DNA of 64,000 bases from Nodularia spumigena CCY9414 (GCF_000340565.2 NZ_CP007203.1:5340706-5404705), one strand, 5' to 3'; numbered from the stretch's first letter, positions 30,044 through 40,215 are shown. Notes: generated by a model not told the origin, from the sequence alone. Made by a program: numbers and translations.

Positions 30044-32398
30044 GTGGATAAACTCTACTGGCTTGACAAAATTAAACTGCAAGACCGCGCTCAGGTAGGT
30101 GATAAAGCATTCTACTTGGGTAAAATTATGCAGCGTGGCTATCCGGTGGTACCTGGTTTTGTAGTTTCAGCAGAAGGGTTACGACAATTTCTCGCAACTC
30201 TCAATAGTACATCAGCTTTAGTAGCAGATTTACCCTATTCTTCTTTGCACCTAGATGTGGCTAATTGGCGACAACTTCAGCAGGTAGCTGGTCGCTTGCG
30301 TCAGGAAATCATGACAGGGACAGTACCACCTGAATGGGTGAATAAAATTTTCGCCGCAGCCAAAGAATGGCAAAGTAGTTATCTGATTTTGCGCCCCAGC
30401 TTGGCTTTATCGGCCATAACGCCAGGCGGAGGAAATACATCTGGGTTGTTGGATGCGATTTTTTGTTGCTGCGAGCCAGAAGCGATCGCTATAGGATTGA
30501 AACGTACCTGGAGTCAGTTATTTCGGGCTAGGAGTCTATTGTATTGGCGGCGCATGGGAGTGAACCTGCAACAAATTAATTTAGCAGTGTTGGTACAACC
30601 GGTGGAGAATGCGATCGCTAGTGGTCTTCTCTATGCTCATTCTTCAGGATGGACAATAGAAGCTACTAAGGGATTAGGAATAGCGCTTTCCCAAGGCGAT
30701 GTCCAACCTGATGTCTACTACATCCAACAAGAAACCGGGGTAGTATTAGAGCGACATCTAGGCAATAAAATGCTGGCTTATGGTTTTGCTCATGGCGCAG
30801 CTATGGATTCATCCAAGTTAGTCATCACGGCAAATAATACTGATATAGTGACTTATGTATTGGAAGAAGTCCAACAAAAGCAATACGCTTTATCAGAAGA
30901 ATATTTGCAACAAGTAGTCACTCTGGGAAATCAACTTGTGAGTGAAATAGGTAACAATTTCACAATTAAATGGACGATCTCTGAGAAAAACCCCAACCCC
31001 ACTCTCCACTTAACTCAAGTTAGTTCCCCTCAATCTGCAATTCCCAATTTACAGTATGGCTACGCCACGCCAGCTATTATCAAAGGTCTAGGAGCATCTG
31101 GGGGACGTGTAACCGCAACAGCTTACGTAATTACTGATACTCACAAGAAACCAGAACAAATACACAAGGGAGTAATTTTAGTAGCACCAACTATTACACC
31201 AGATTGGCTGCCTTTTTTACAAGAAGTTGCTGGTATTATCACACAGAGGGGAGGATTAACCAGTCATGCAGCAATTCTGTCCAGAGAATTGGGTATCCCA
31301 GCCGTAGTTAGTGCCGCAGATGCTACAGTCTTGATTCAAAACGGCGAGAGGTTGCTTGTAGATGGCGATCGCGGAGAGGTTTATCGAATCAGAGGCGGAG
31401 AAAAACCAGTAGAGGGAGAAACTCCAGCACTCAAGTCCCCAGAGCCAACTGTTCCCCCATCTTCTCATTCTCATGTTGTTCCTCAGTTACCGATGATTTC
31501 TACCCAGTTGCTAGTTAATCTCAGTCAGCCCAGGTTAATTGAGCCAGCGCAAAGTTTACCTGTGGATGGTGTGGGATTATTGCGCTCAGAATTAATGTTA
31601 CTCAACATTCTCGAAGGACAACATCCCCAAAGTTGGCTTGTCAGTGGTCGTCAAGCCGAATTGTTAGAAAAATGGACTGAGCAGATTATCCAGTTTGCTC
31701 GTGCTTTTGCGCCCCGACCAATTTTTTATCGTTCTTTGGATTGGCGATCGCATGAGTTACCATCAGGGCAGCATCATCAACATTCTGTGCAGAATTCACC
31801 CTTGGGTGAGCGGGGTACATTCAGTTATGTATGCAATCCCGCCGTTTTTGAGTTGGAACTCACAGCTTTGGCAAAGGTGCAGAAAGCTGGATACGGCAAT
31901 GTTAATTTATTGTTGCCTTTTGTTCGCAGTGTGGCAGAGTTTTCTTTTTGTCGGGGTAAGGTTGAGCAAGCTGGTTTAACTCAAGTACCGCAATTTCAAC
32001 TGTGGATGATGGCGGAAGTGCCAAGTGTGCTGTTTTTATTGCCAGAATATGTAAAAGCAGGTGTGGAAGGGATTTCTATTGGCACAAATGACCTGACTCA
32101 ATTACTGTTAGGTGTAGACCGAGAACAAGGACAAATTACCACAGTATTGAATGAACGTCATCCGGCGGTCATGGGTGCGATCGCGCAACTAATTCAAATG
32201 GCGAAAACTGCGGGGATACCTTGTTCAATCTGCGGTCAAGCACCAGCGATTTATCCAGAAATTATTGATCAATTGGTAGAATGGGGGATTACTTCTATTT
32301 CCGTGGAACCCGAAGCAGTGGAAAGGACTTATAAAGCGATCGCGCGTGCTGAACAACGCCTCATTTTAGCAGCAGCCAGAAAGCAACTTCAAGATTAG
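30044..32398 (+). CDS. PEP-synthase/PPDK-like phosphotransferase
   Basis: A 784-residue protein starting at GTG (MDKLYWLDKIKL). Three regions follow the PEP-synthase plan. The N-terminal ATP-grasp part (about 1-300) has FLAT-type sequence but a changed nucleotide loop: LRPSLALSAITPGGGNTSGLLD, where PpsA/PPDK has VRSSA...SFAGQ. The mobile phosphohistidine domain (about 355-460) is well kept (GIITQRGGLTSHAAILSRELGIPAVV, the swivelling histidine). The C-terminal PEP-binding barrel has GVGLLRSELMLL and GISIGTNDLTQLLLGVDREQ. It could be a true phosphoenolpyruvate synthase or a specialised phosphotransferase; the altered loop makes me leave the gene symbol empty. Confidence 0.75.
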   Translation: MDKLYWLDKIKLQDRAQVGDKAFYLGKIMQRGYPVVPGFVVSAEGLRQFLATLNSTSALVADLPYSSLHLDVANWRQLQQVAGRLRQEIMTGTVPPEWVNKIFAAAKEWQSSYLILRPSLALSAITPGGGNTSGLLDAIFCCCEPEAIAIGLKRTWSQLFRARSLLYWRRMGVNLQQINLAVLVQPVENAIASGLLYAHSSGWTIEATKGLGIALSQGDVQPDVYYIQQETGVVLERHLGNKMLAYGFAHGAAMDSSKLVITANNTDIVTYVLEEVQQKQYALSEEYLQQVVTLGNQLVSEIGNNFTIKWTISEKNPNPTLHLTQVSSPQSAIPNLQYGYATPAIIKGLGASGGRVTATAYVITDTHKKPEQIHKGVILVAPTITPDWLPFLQEVAGIITQRGGLTSHAAILSRELGIPAVVSAADATVLIQNGERLLVDGDRGEVYRIRGGEKPVEGETPALKSPEPTVPPSSHSHVVPQLPMISTQLLVNLSQPRLIEPAQSLPVDGVGLLRSELMLLNILEGQHPQSWLVSGRQAELLEKWTEQIIQFARAFAPRPIFYRSLDWRSHELPSGQHHQHSVQNSPLGERGTFSYVCNPAVFELELTALAKVQKAGYGNVNLLLPFVRSVAEFSFCRGKVEQAGLTQVPQFQLWMMAEVPSVLFLLPEYVKAGVEGISIGTNDLTQLLLGVDREQGQITTVLNERHPAVMGAIAQLIQMAKTAGIPCSICGQAPAIYPEIIDQLVEWGITSISVEPEAVERTYKAIARAEQRLILAAARKQLQD

Positions 32399-32469
32399 TA
32401 ACCTGTTGCAGTATCTAATCGAGACAAGAAAAAACTATCATAGATTATGGTTAGTTTCATAGTGTACAA

Positions 32470-35400
32470 ATGTCCCTCCCAGAATTCCGCGCTCAAATTG
32501 CAAAATTAGTTACCACAGCAGAAAATATGCTGCTTTCGCGCCGTGCTGGTAAACCGGAGGAGAATACAAAAGATAATCTGATTACACCTTTTCTAGATGC
32601 ACTGGGTTATACAAGGGAATATCGCACCCCTGAAGGTTCAATTCTCAGTTTAATTGGAACTACGACCTGGGTGGATTATTTGCTTCTTCCTGAAGTAAAC
32701 CAGCATCCCAAACTCATGTTTGAAGCCAAAAGTTTATGGGATAAGAATATATGGAATACAAATGAACAGCAAGTTTTAGATTATCTCAGAAATTACAGTC
32801 TAGATGTTGGCAAAGAAAAACCTGTTCTGTGGATTATTTTATCAAATTTTCGGGAATGGCACATTTTAAGGTTACAGGATAAAAAACCTTTTTGGTCATT
32901 TACAATGGAGCAAATGCGAGATGATCCTGAGCTTGTCAGCAGACTATATACTTGTCTCAGCCGTGATAATTCACGCAGCGATCGTCTAGAAGCATTTTAC
33001 AGCGAAAAAACCAGAGAAGGATTAGGCACAAAATTTCTTACTGATTTAAAAATTTGGCGTGTTATTCTTGCAAATGGCATCAAAAAATCACAACCTAATT
33101 TAAGTTTAGAAAAAGTCCGCGAAGCTGCTCAAGTTATTTTAAATCGTTTTTTGTTAATTCGACTCTTAGAGACATTCAGCCGAGAAATGCCCTTCAACTA
33201 TCTCGGCAGAGTTTATCATAACTGGCAGCAAACTTTCCCAGATTTACCATTTATTGAAGACCTCAGACGAGCTTTTCACAATACCTGGATGGGATATAAT
33301 ACTGAACTATTTCAGCCTTCTTGGATTGATCAACTCATGATTGACGTTGAATATATTCAATCAATTATTGTCATAAATGCAGTGCCACAGGAAGGCATAC
33401 TTTATACAATTACAGGAACCTTAGCAAACTATCGCTCAATTTACAACTATGATTTTACCACTTTAACACAGGATATTTTAGGTACTGCTTATGAACAATT
33501 TTTAGCCCATCAATTAACACTTGTGGGCGATGTTGTGAAAATTTTAGAAAATCAACAAACCCGCAAGCGCGAAGGAATTTTCTATACTCCTGACTATATT
33601 GTTCGTCGTATTGTATATCAAACTTTACAACCTGCAATTAAGCCTAAAATTGATGCGTCCATTGGGTTTTTAGAAGTAGGAGAGTTCCATCAAGCTTATA
33701 CAGTTGCAAGTTCAGTCTTAGACCTGACAATAATTGACCCTGCTTGTGGTTCTGGTTCATTTCTTTTAGGTGCATTCGATTATATACTCAGTGAAATTAA
33801 ACGTTATAATCAAGCTTGTACAACAGCTAAGATACCTGAAAACTTTGATTTATTTAGTCATGTATCAGTACAACCAATTATTAATCCTGAAGAACAGATC
33901 ATGGTAAAAATGCTGCATGGGGTAGATAGAGACCCCCAAGCTGTGTTATTAGCAAAACTGTCACTGTGGACAAAATTATTGCGATCTCGTCCTGATGAAT
34001 ATGGTAAACGCAGTGGTTCCATATATTCTCATCTTCCCGCACTAACTTTAAATATTCGGGTTGGAGATAGTTTAATACATTCTCCCGCAAATTTAGCAGG
34101 ATGTCAGGATTCACTAAGAATAGCCGCAGATTTAGCCAGAAATGCTAGAGATACTAATCTAAAAGAAATAGAAAGAAATCAAGCAGTTACTAATTTAGAA
34201 ACTAAGATTACATCAATCAATCAACAAATTAATCCTGTTTTAACTGCTTTTTTTGCTAGTGATGAAAGCATACAATCAGTAGTGCATTTGATAAAACATA
34301 GAGAAGCTAATATCAAAGACTTAGGACTAATTCGCTATTTTTTAACAGAAGCTATCAATCCTGAAAACTTAGATGAATGGATTGACAAGAATCTAGAAGA
34401 TTGGACAACTGGCGAATTAGCAAGAGTTAAATCTGCACTAATGACATTAGAAAATGCCTTAGAAGACGTTGTTATTAAACGCCCCTTTAATTGGTATGTT
34501 GAGTTTCCTCATATATTTGATCCACAATTACCAGCAGCAGAACAAGGATTTTTTGCTGTAATTGGTAATCCTCCCTATTTTAACGTTGATGCCATCTTTG
34601 GCAGAAATGCCCTAGAATTAAAATGGCTCAGGTATGCATATCCTGATATTTATACTGATAAAACAGATATTTTATTTTATTTCCTCCGTCGAGGCTTTGA
34701 CCTTCTAAGAGAAAATGGTTACTTAAGCTTGATCATTTCTCGTTCTTTTATTCAAGGTGATAAATCTAAAAGTCTGCGACAGTTCCTGAGTGAAAATACA
34801 AAAGTTATTAATATTACTGATTTTTTAGGAAATCGCATATTTAATGCAGGAATTGCTACCTGTATTTTTGAATATCAGAAAAAAGTTCCTAAACCCGAAG
34901 ATAGTTTTGCAGCTTTTTATGTCCTGAATTTAGATAGTGTAAAAGAGGCTTTTAGCAGTGATGATTGTCGGCTGGATTTAAGTCAAGGTGTAACTCAGGT
35001 AAATGTTACGCAATTGAGTTTGGATGAAAATCGCTGGGAAATATCTCCATACCGTGAAATTTTTTATAAAATTGATCAATCTGGTACAAAGCTAAAAGAA
35101 ACAGAATTAGTTCGCTACACAGAAGGTATTACTACAGGTCGTGACTCTATATTTGAAGGAAAATTTGCTCCAGATTTCCCAGATAATTATTTACTTCAAA
35201 GAGTTTCAACCTCTTCTATTTATTCATTTGGCTGTAAACCACCTGGGACACAAATTTTGTACTATACCCATGACACAATATGGGAAGACTTACCCCTATC
35301 TATACAAACATATTTACAGCAAAATCAGTTAGAACTAGAAAGTAGAGATGTTTACAATAATCAAACAAGTCATTATGAATGGTTTCATCTACATCGTCCC

Positions 35401-36366
35401 CGTTATGGAATGAGAGATGTAAAAATTATATTTTCCCGTCGGGCTAACGCGAATAAATTTTTTGTTGATGAACATGGACTATTTGGTTTTAAGAGTGATT
35501 CGGCTGCATTTGTCAGACAAGAAAATGTAGATATCGATACTATATATTATATTTGTGCTTTACTAAACTCAAAAGTTTTAGAGTTTCGCTATCGTGCTTT
35601 GGGTGGTATTGGGAAGCTGACAGGAAAAGGAATGTTTGAATACTTTACTCAAGTTGGTGACTTACCAATTCCCCAGTTGCAGGAACCTGAAAGTAATACT
35701 GATTACCAAACTTTAGTACAGTTAAGTCGTGAAGCTCATCAGATTTGGCAAAATCGTTACCAAATTGTTACCACCTACCAATCTAAAGCTTCAGGTGTTA
35801 CTTATGAAGAAGTATCGTTAAATGAATATCAGAAACTGACTGGAGATTATGCTACTGACATTGAGTGGGAAAGTCCTCATCCTCATCGAGAAGGACATCT
35901 ATTAAAATTGCAAATACAGGCGAGTATCGATGGATATGTTATTTGGGGCGAAATGACCGATGATGAAGATTGGCAAGAGGGAAATCGTGAATGGATAGAA
36001 ATAGCTCGTGTGAGTATTCGCACACCGCACTTGCGCCGATATCTTTTAGCAAGGCTGATTTATCTAACTGAGTTTGATTCATCTTTTCGTAATAAACGAA
36101 AGTTGTCTCGTGAAGCCGGAAATTTGGTTAATGCTGCCTTTGATGTTCTCAAAGTTAATCGTTATGATATCGATAGGTTTAGTAATCTTCGGGCTTTAGA
36201 AGTTATTGAGCAAAGAGTTAAGCAAGAAGTTGGTATATCAGAATTAGAAACAGTTTTATTAAGACAACTTGAAATCAAAAATCAAATTGATATAATTGCC
36301 TATCGCCTTTATGCAGTAGAGGAGTATATCAATATTATTGAGCAAGCGTTGACCGTTATATTGTAA
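32470..36366 (+). CDS. Type IIG (Eco57I-like) restriction-modification enzyme
   Basis: A 1298-residue single-chain restriction-modification protein. The N-terminus (about 1-190) resembles HsdR-type nuclease domains, with D-near-68 (TWVDYLLLPE) and the E-x-K pair in LMFEAKSLWDK (about 83-90). The central N6-adenine methyltransferase has the SAM motif DPACGSGSFLLG (about 422) and catalytic NPPY (about 700). The C-terminal third (about 870-1150) should hold the target-recognition domain (YTEGITTGRDSIFEG and ALLNSKVLEFRY are typical). It would methylate one strand of its site and cut at a distance. No separate S, M or R gene is adjacent, which suits a stand-alone type IIG system. The frame appears intact. 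Confidence 0.88.
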   Translation: MSLPEFRAQIAKLVTTAENMLLSRRAGKPEENTKDNLITPFLDALGYTREYRTPEGSILSLIGTTTWVDYLLLPEVNQHPKLMFEAKSLWDKNIWNTNEQQVLDYLRNYSLDVGKEKPVLWIILSNFREWHILRLQDKKPFWSFTMEQMRDDPELVSRLYTCLSRDNSRSDRLEAFYSEKTREGLGTKFLTDLKIWRVILANGIKKSQPNLSLEKVREAAQVILNRFLLIRLLETFSREMPFNYLGRVYHNWQQTFPDLPFIEDLRRAFHNTWMGYNTELFQPSWIDQLMIDVEYIQSIIVINAVPQEGILYTITGTLANYRSIYNYDFTTLTQDILGTAYEQFLAHQLTLVGDVVKILENQQTRKREGIFYTPDYIVRRIVYQTLQPAIKPKIDASIGFLEVGEFHQAYTVASSVLDLTIIDPACGSGSFLLGAFDYILSEIKRYNQACTTAKIPENFDLFSHVSVQPIINPEEQIMVKMLHGVDRDPQAVLLAKLSLWTKLLRSRPDEYGKRSGSIYSHLPALTLNIRVGDSLIHSPANLAGCQDSLRIAADLARNARDTNLKEIERNQAVTNLETKITSINQQINPVLTAFFASDESIQSVVHLIKHREANIKDLGLIRYFLTEAINPENLDEWIDKNLEDWTTGELARVKSALMTLENALEDVVIKRPFNWYVEFPHIFDPQLPAAEQGFFAVIGNPPYFNVDAIFGRNALELKWLRYAYPDIYTDKTDILFYFLRRGFDLLRENGYLSLIISRSFIQGDKSKSLRQFLSENTKVINITDFLGNRIFNAGIATCIFEYQKKVPKPEDSFAAFYVLNLDSVKEAFSSDDCRLDLSQGVTQVNVTQLSLDENRWEISPYREIFYKIDQSGTKLKETELVRYTEGITTGRDSIFEGKFAPDFPDNYLLQRVSTSSIYSFGCKPPGTQILYYTHDTIWEDLPLSIQTYLQQNQLELESRDVYNNQTSHYEWFHLHRPRYGMRDVKIIFSRRANANKFFVDEHGLFGFKSDSAAFVRQENVDIDTIYYICALLNSKVLEFRYRALGGIGKLTGKGMFEYFTQVGDLPIPQLQEPESNTDYQTLVQLSREAHQIWQNRYQIVTTYQSKASGVTYEEVSLNEYQKLTGDYATDIEWESPHPHREGHLLKLQIQASIDGYVIWGEMTDDEDWQEGNREWIEIARVSIRTPHLRRYLLARLIYLTEFDSSFRNKRKLSREAGNLVNAAFDVLKVNRYDIDRFSNLRALEVIEQRVKQEVGISELETVLLRQLEIKNQIDIIAYRLYAVEEYINIIEQALTVIL

Positions 36367-36610
36367 TTTCAACTCTCACCACTTTCACAGGTGTCGCTCA
36401 ACTGAAATATGAAATTTAAAAATCGAGAATCAAGTCAGGAAATTTACTAAAAATGGATGTTGTATATATAGCGGTTCTTAGTTGAGTGAGTGAGATACAA
36501 GAACCCCACCCCCAACCCCCTCCCCGCAGGCGAGGAGGGGACTATGATTTACTTCATTCAAGTGCATACCGCTATAGTTAATTTCACCTAATACAACACC
36601 ACAAAAACTA
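36367..36610. repeat. Spacer with inverted-copy repeat (partner at 38488-38553)
   Basis: Segment 36481-36549 (GAGATACAAGAACCCCACCC, then a C-rich and G-rich pair) recurs inverted at 38488-38553. Each copy can fold by pairing CCCCAACCCCCTCC with its G-rich partner. The pair flanks the baeRF-like gene and the IS5 remnant. Confidence 0.6.
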
Positions 36611-37774
36611 TCAATAGCGGAAAATAGCTGCTACTGGTGTACCATTTGGCATTTGTTCTGATTCAACCGTGTACACTTTCCCACCATTAATAACTGTTTG
36701 AATCGCAGCCAAATCTAACATATCTTCATCATCTGGCTCCGGTTCTGAATGTACATCGACAGTCATTGTATCTGGATCAAATTTACCCCAAATTTGCATA
36801 TCTATTGGCACAAACATCGAATCAACCCTTTGACAATAAGTCGCTGAGACAATTTCTTTAATATCACTAGAAGTTGTCCCAGTCCCAGTTCGTTGCTGAT
36901 AAAGCGCCATTGCTGACTGCTGATTTTCATGAAACAAAGGTTCGACAATCGGCCAAGCCTGTTTATGCAACTCTTCCGGCTTCATGACTTCAGTATTACC
37001 AGTAATACCTGATTCCAGAAAATAAGGATAAGTATTTGCCTCTTGATAAATTGGGAACAGATACTCAACCCCTGCTAACATTAAAGGCGCATTGTCCCCC
37101 CGGATTTTTTCGTGTACCGCCCTATCAATAATGTGACAAAATTGTAAAATATCTGCTTGATGTTTATCTCTGTCAGGACTTCCCTGACCATGAACATCAC
37201 CCGGCTGTTGAAACGAATTAGCTGTTCCCCCTCTAGGTGTACCAATCCGATGTTGTACCCCTTTTTGGATATCATCCTGTAACAGAGCTGCATCTATACT
37301 CCCAGGCATATTTGCTACTTCCACCTCATTGAGGCTGTAGGCCGTTCCCTCAAAAAACTTGATATCTTTTTGGCTAAGAGCTAAGAGATAAAAGTGTCCA
37401 TCACTGTTGATTAAATGCAGTAATGGTTTAAGATGAAAGCGAACGCTAACAACTACCAATTCCTGAAACTCCATTGGCAAACGGTAATAGCGAAACATCT
37501 GGGGAGAAATAAAAATTGCCAGTCCGTTGTCTTGGTTTTGCCAGAAATCAGTCGTATCAAGTTCTTTAGCTGGTTGGAGAAAATCTATCGCCTCAGTGTG
37601 GCGCATCCCCATAGCATATAAACGTTCCTCAGCTTCACGGATTAAGTTTTTCAAACGAATGGGGTTTTGGCGAATTTCTGGCCCCGCCTTTTGCATCGGC
37701 ATATATAAAGAAACACAAGGGCTTTGGGAATTATCAACTAAAATTTTGAGTTCATCATGGGATAATAGTGTCAT
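36611..37774 (-). CDS. baeRF-like protein (bacterial archaeo-eukaryotic release-factor family)
   Basis: A 387-residue protein whose plan fits the bacterial homologues of eRF1/aRF1. The N-terminal part begins with LLSHDELKILVDNSQSPCVSLYMP, the middle domain has HFYLLALSQKDIKFFEG, and the C-terminal domain (about 215-387) ends in NGGKVYTVESEQMPNGTPVAAIFRY, like a pelota/eRF1 domain 3. The family is thought to act on ribosomes, possibly under stress, but is uncharacterised. The C-terminal ATVGSG-like end of eukaryotic factors is absent. An AGGAG sequence about 10 bases ahead of the ATG supports the start. It stands alone. Confidence 0.6.
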   Translation of the reverse strand: MTLLSHDELKILVDNSQSPCVSLYMPMQKAGPEIRQNPIRLKNLIREAEERLYAMGMRHTEAIDFLQPAKELDTTDFWQNQDNGLAIFISPQMFRYYRLPMEFQELVVVSVRFHLKPLLHLINSDGHFYLLALSQKDIKFFEGTAYSLNEVEVANMPGSIDAALLQDDIQKGVQHRIGTPRGGTANSFQQPGDVHGQGSPDRDKHQADILQFCHIIDRAVHEKIRGDNAPLMLAGVEYLFPIYQEANTYPYFLESGITGNTEVMKPEELHKQAWPIVEPLFHENQQSAMALYQQRTGTGTTSSDIKEIVSATYCQRVDSMFVPIDMQIWGKFDPDTMTVDVHSEPEPDDEDMLDLAAIQTVINGGKVYTVESEQMPNGTPVAAIFRY

Positions 37775-38093
37775 ATTATTGAACTCCTATGCATAAAAAC
37801 TAAACAGGGTAATATAATTTCACACCGTCTCTGATGAAATTTCATCTTGCTTTTGACCTGCTATATACACCATTCTTTAGATAGATAGGTGGTTTTAGAC
37901 ATGAATAGTTTTGAATTTTCAGGAGCTAATAAATATCCCCCAACCCCTATAAGGCGTTGGGGGTGAGATTAGGGATACTATTTCAACACCATGAAGCTGA
38001 ACAGTTAAGAGGATGTCTGAGAAGTAAGAAAGCCCACGTAACGGTATCCTGTCAGTAGAAAAAACACGTAAGTATGACAGCGTTACGAGAGCT
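37775..38093. other. Spacer leading into the IS5 remnant
   Basis: 319 bases without a gene. It contains a C-rich/G-rich hairpin pair (about 37937-37966) and, from about 38010 (GAGGATGTCTGAGAAGTAAG), what is probably the left end of the IS5-type element. Confidence 0.5.
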
Positions 38094-38495
38094 ATGAATC
38101 CATCCTACCCAAGTAATTTGACTTCTCAACAGTGGGAACTGTTATCAGGGTTAATTCCAGAAGCTAAAAAAGGAGGTAGAAAACGTAGTGTTGATATGGA
38201 AGCAGTGGTAAATGCCATACTTTACATCCTGTGTGCAGGTTGTGCATGGCGAATGCTGCCTCACGACTTCCCGAAATGGAAAACTGTTTACCACTATTTT
38301 CGGCAGTGGAGAAAAGATGGGACATGGGAGAAAATCCATGAGCGTCTGCGTTTATGGGTGCGTGTGAGCCAAAATAGAGAACCATCGCCATCAGAAGCGA
38401 TTATGGATAGCCAATCGGTGGAAACTGCAACAATGGTATCCTTTGTCAGATTTTTCTATCTCTTGTCCTTTGCGCCTTTGCGTGGTACATCATAG
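38094..38495 (+). pseudogene. Truncated IS5-family transposase
   Basis: 133 codons remain. The first 113 are a normal IS5/IS1031-group N-terminus (LTSQQWELLSGLIPEAKKGGRK, ILYILCAGCAWRMLPHDFPKWKTVYHYFRQW), reaching the first catalytic region IMDSQSVETA. After VETATM the sequence switches to repeat-derived residues (LLSFAPLRGTS, from CCTTTGCGCCTTTGCG). The rest of the transposase, with the other DDE residues, and the right terminal repeat are missing. The remnant cannot transpose. Confidence 0.85.
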
Positions 38496-38630
38496 CCCCC
38501 TCCTCGCTTGCACCGGAGGGGGTTGGGGGTGGGGTTCTTGTATCTCACTCAGATGGCCTGACAACTAAAACTTTGCGTCCCTTTGCGTTAACCTTGGCGT
38601 AACTTGGCGTTAAAAAAACATCCTTATACT

Positions 38631-39554
38631 ATGACCATTATCGTCTTCGGAAGCATCAATATAGACCTAGTAGCGACCACATCCCGCTTACCAATTGCAG
38701 GTGAAACTATATTAGGAGAAGATTTTTTTAAAATACCAGGAGGAAAAGGAGCAAATCAAGCCGTAGCATTAGCGCGGTTAGAGATTCCTACTTACATGGT
38801 GGGACGTGTAGGCGCACAAAGTTTTGGTGCAGAACTTGTCCATAATTTGCAACTTGCAGGAGTACAAACTGAAAATATCTTCATAGATCAAACTGTGAGT
38901 TCTGGAGTTGCTATTATCACCGTAGATTATGCTGGTGAAAATCAAATTGTTGTCATTCCGGGCGCAAACGGACGAGTTAATCAAGAAGATATCGAGCGAT
39001 TATCTCAACTATTACCAACAGCTACCGCACTAATTTTACAACTAGAAATTCCCATTGATGCCGTAGTAGCAGCAGCCAAAGCCGCAAAAGATGCAAATAT
39101 TCAAGTAATTTTAGATCCCGCACCCGCACAAGCGAATTTACCCGATGAACTATATCAATTAGTTGATATTATTACACCAAATGAGGTAGAAGCCGGGCAA
39201 TTGGTGGGTTTTCCTGTAGATAATCAGGAATCAGCACTGAAAGCAGCTAAAGTTTTATTGCAAAGGGGTGTGAAATGTGCGATCGTCAAACTAGGTGCAA
39301 AAGGTGCTGTCTGCGCCACTGCTGAGGAAACATTTTTTGTTCCAGCTTTCCCAATTCATGCTGTGGATACCGTTGCTGCTGGCGATGCTTTCAATGGTGG
39401 TTTAGCGGCGGCACTTTATACCGGACTTTCTTTACATCAGGCAATTATTTGGGGTTCAGCCGCAGGTGCTTTAGCAACCACAAAAATGGGCGCACAAACT
39501 TCATTACCTGATAAGTTAACCTTTGATTATTTCTTAGCAGAAAAGGAACTATAG
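38631..39554 (+). CDS. rbsK: Ribokinase (PfkB family)
   Basis: A 307-residue sugar kinase phosphorylating ribose with ATP. Visible: the N-terminal FGSINIDLVATTSRLPIAGETI, GGKGANQAVALARL (PfkB signature 1), the ATP-site VKLGAKGAV and the catalytic base in VDTVAAGDAFNGGLAAAL (signature 2). The frame runs back to a TTG at 38604, but the ATG at 38631 begins the conserved domain. The stop codon lies in the first bases of a MITE-like element. With the nucleoside hydrolase and deaminase nearby it would recycle ribose freed from nucleosides. Confidence 0.88.
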   Translation: MTIIVFGSINIDLVATTSRLPIAGETILGEDFFKIPGGKGANQAVALARLEIPTYMVGRVGAQSFGAELVHNLQLAGVQTENIFIDQTVSSGVAIITVDYAGENQIVVIPGANGRVNQEDIERLSQLLPTATALILQLEIPIDAVVAAAKAAKDANIQVILDPAPAQANLPDELYQLVDIITPNEVEAGQLVGFPVDNQESALKAAKVLLQRGVKCAIVKLGAKGAVCATAEETFFVPAFPIHAVDTVAAGDAFNGGLAAALYTGLSLHQAIIWGSAAGALATTKMGAQTSLPDKLTFDYFLAEKEL

Positions 39555-39728
39555 GAATCCGGTTTGATTTATGAAAAAATTAAGTATTGTAGGGTGCGTT
39601 AGGATGAAATCCGTAACGCACCATTATTAAAGCTTTGGTGCGTTACGCTACCGCTTTAGCGTAAGCCATGCCCCTTGGGCTATACACACCCTACGTGTTT
39701 GTTCAATAATCAAATAGTAGTCATATAG
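39549..39728. mobile_element. MITE-like element, copy 3, abutting rbsK
   Basis: Left end TATAGGAATCCGGTTTGATT, right end the complement of AATCAAATAGTAGTCATATA. The inside shares TGTAGGGTGCGTTAGGATG, GAAATCCGTAACGCACCATTATT and CACACCCTACGTGT with copy 1 at 5445-5604. The element begins at the rbsK stop codon, so insertion occurred at the very end of that gene. Confidence 0.7.
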
Positions 39729-39767
39729 GAGAAGCAGGTGAGCAGACTAATGACTAATGACTAATGA

Positions 39768-40199
39768 CTAATTGCCAATATCTTCATTCCATATTTCGGG
39801 ATTAGTTTCAATAAATTCGCTCATCATTTGTTCGCATTCATCAAGATTGAGATCAATGACTTCCACACCGTGAGATACCATAAAATCTTTAGCACCAGGA
39901 AAAGTTCTCGATTCTCCGGCGATGACTTTTTTAATGCCAAATTGTACTACTGCACCAGCGCACAAATAGCACGGCATTAAGGTAGAGTAAAGTGTTGTAC
40001 CTCTATAGCTACCAACTCGCCCAGCATTGCGGAGACAATCTATTTCGGCGTGGGTGACAGGATCATTATCTTGCACACGTTTATTGTGTCCTCTGCCAAT
40101 AATTTTGCCATCTTTCACAAGTACAGAACCGATGGGAATCCCACCTTCTTTTCTACCTTGTTTTGCTTGTGCGATCGCAGCTTCCATAAATTCATCCAT
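39768..40199 (-). CDS. Cytosine-deaminase-like zinc deaminase (yeast Fcy1 type)
   Basis: A 143-residue member of the zinc-dependent cytidine/deoxycytidylate deaminase superfamily. The zinc site is complete: His50-Ala-Glu52 (VTHAEIDCLRNAGR) and Cys77-x2-Cys80 (MPCYLCAGAVVQFG). The C-terminus FIETNPEIWNEDIGN resembles the end of yeast cytosine deaminase, which favours cytosine to uracil as the reaction, although guanine or another base cannot be excluded. AGGAGA precedes the ATG. It is divergent from the nucleoside hydrolase gene, with 16 bases between starts. The stop codon falls in a CTAATGA repeat. Confidence 0.82.
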   Translation of the reverse strand: MDEFMEAAIAQAKQGRKEGGIPIGSVLVKDGKIIGRGHNKRVQDNDPVTHAEIDCLRNAGRVGSYRGTTLYSTLMPCYLCAGAVVQFGIKKVIAGESRTFPGAKDFMVSHGVEVIDLNLDECEQMMSEFIETNPEIWNEDIGN

Positions 40200-40215
40200 T
40201 TGTTAATTCTCCTAT

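Noticed and set aside
38094-38495. Functional IS5 transposase
   Set aside because: The frame ends after about 113 genuine codons and the rest of the catalytic domain and the right end are missing.
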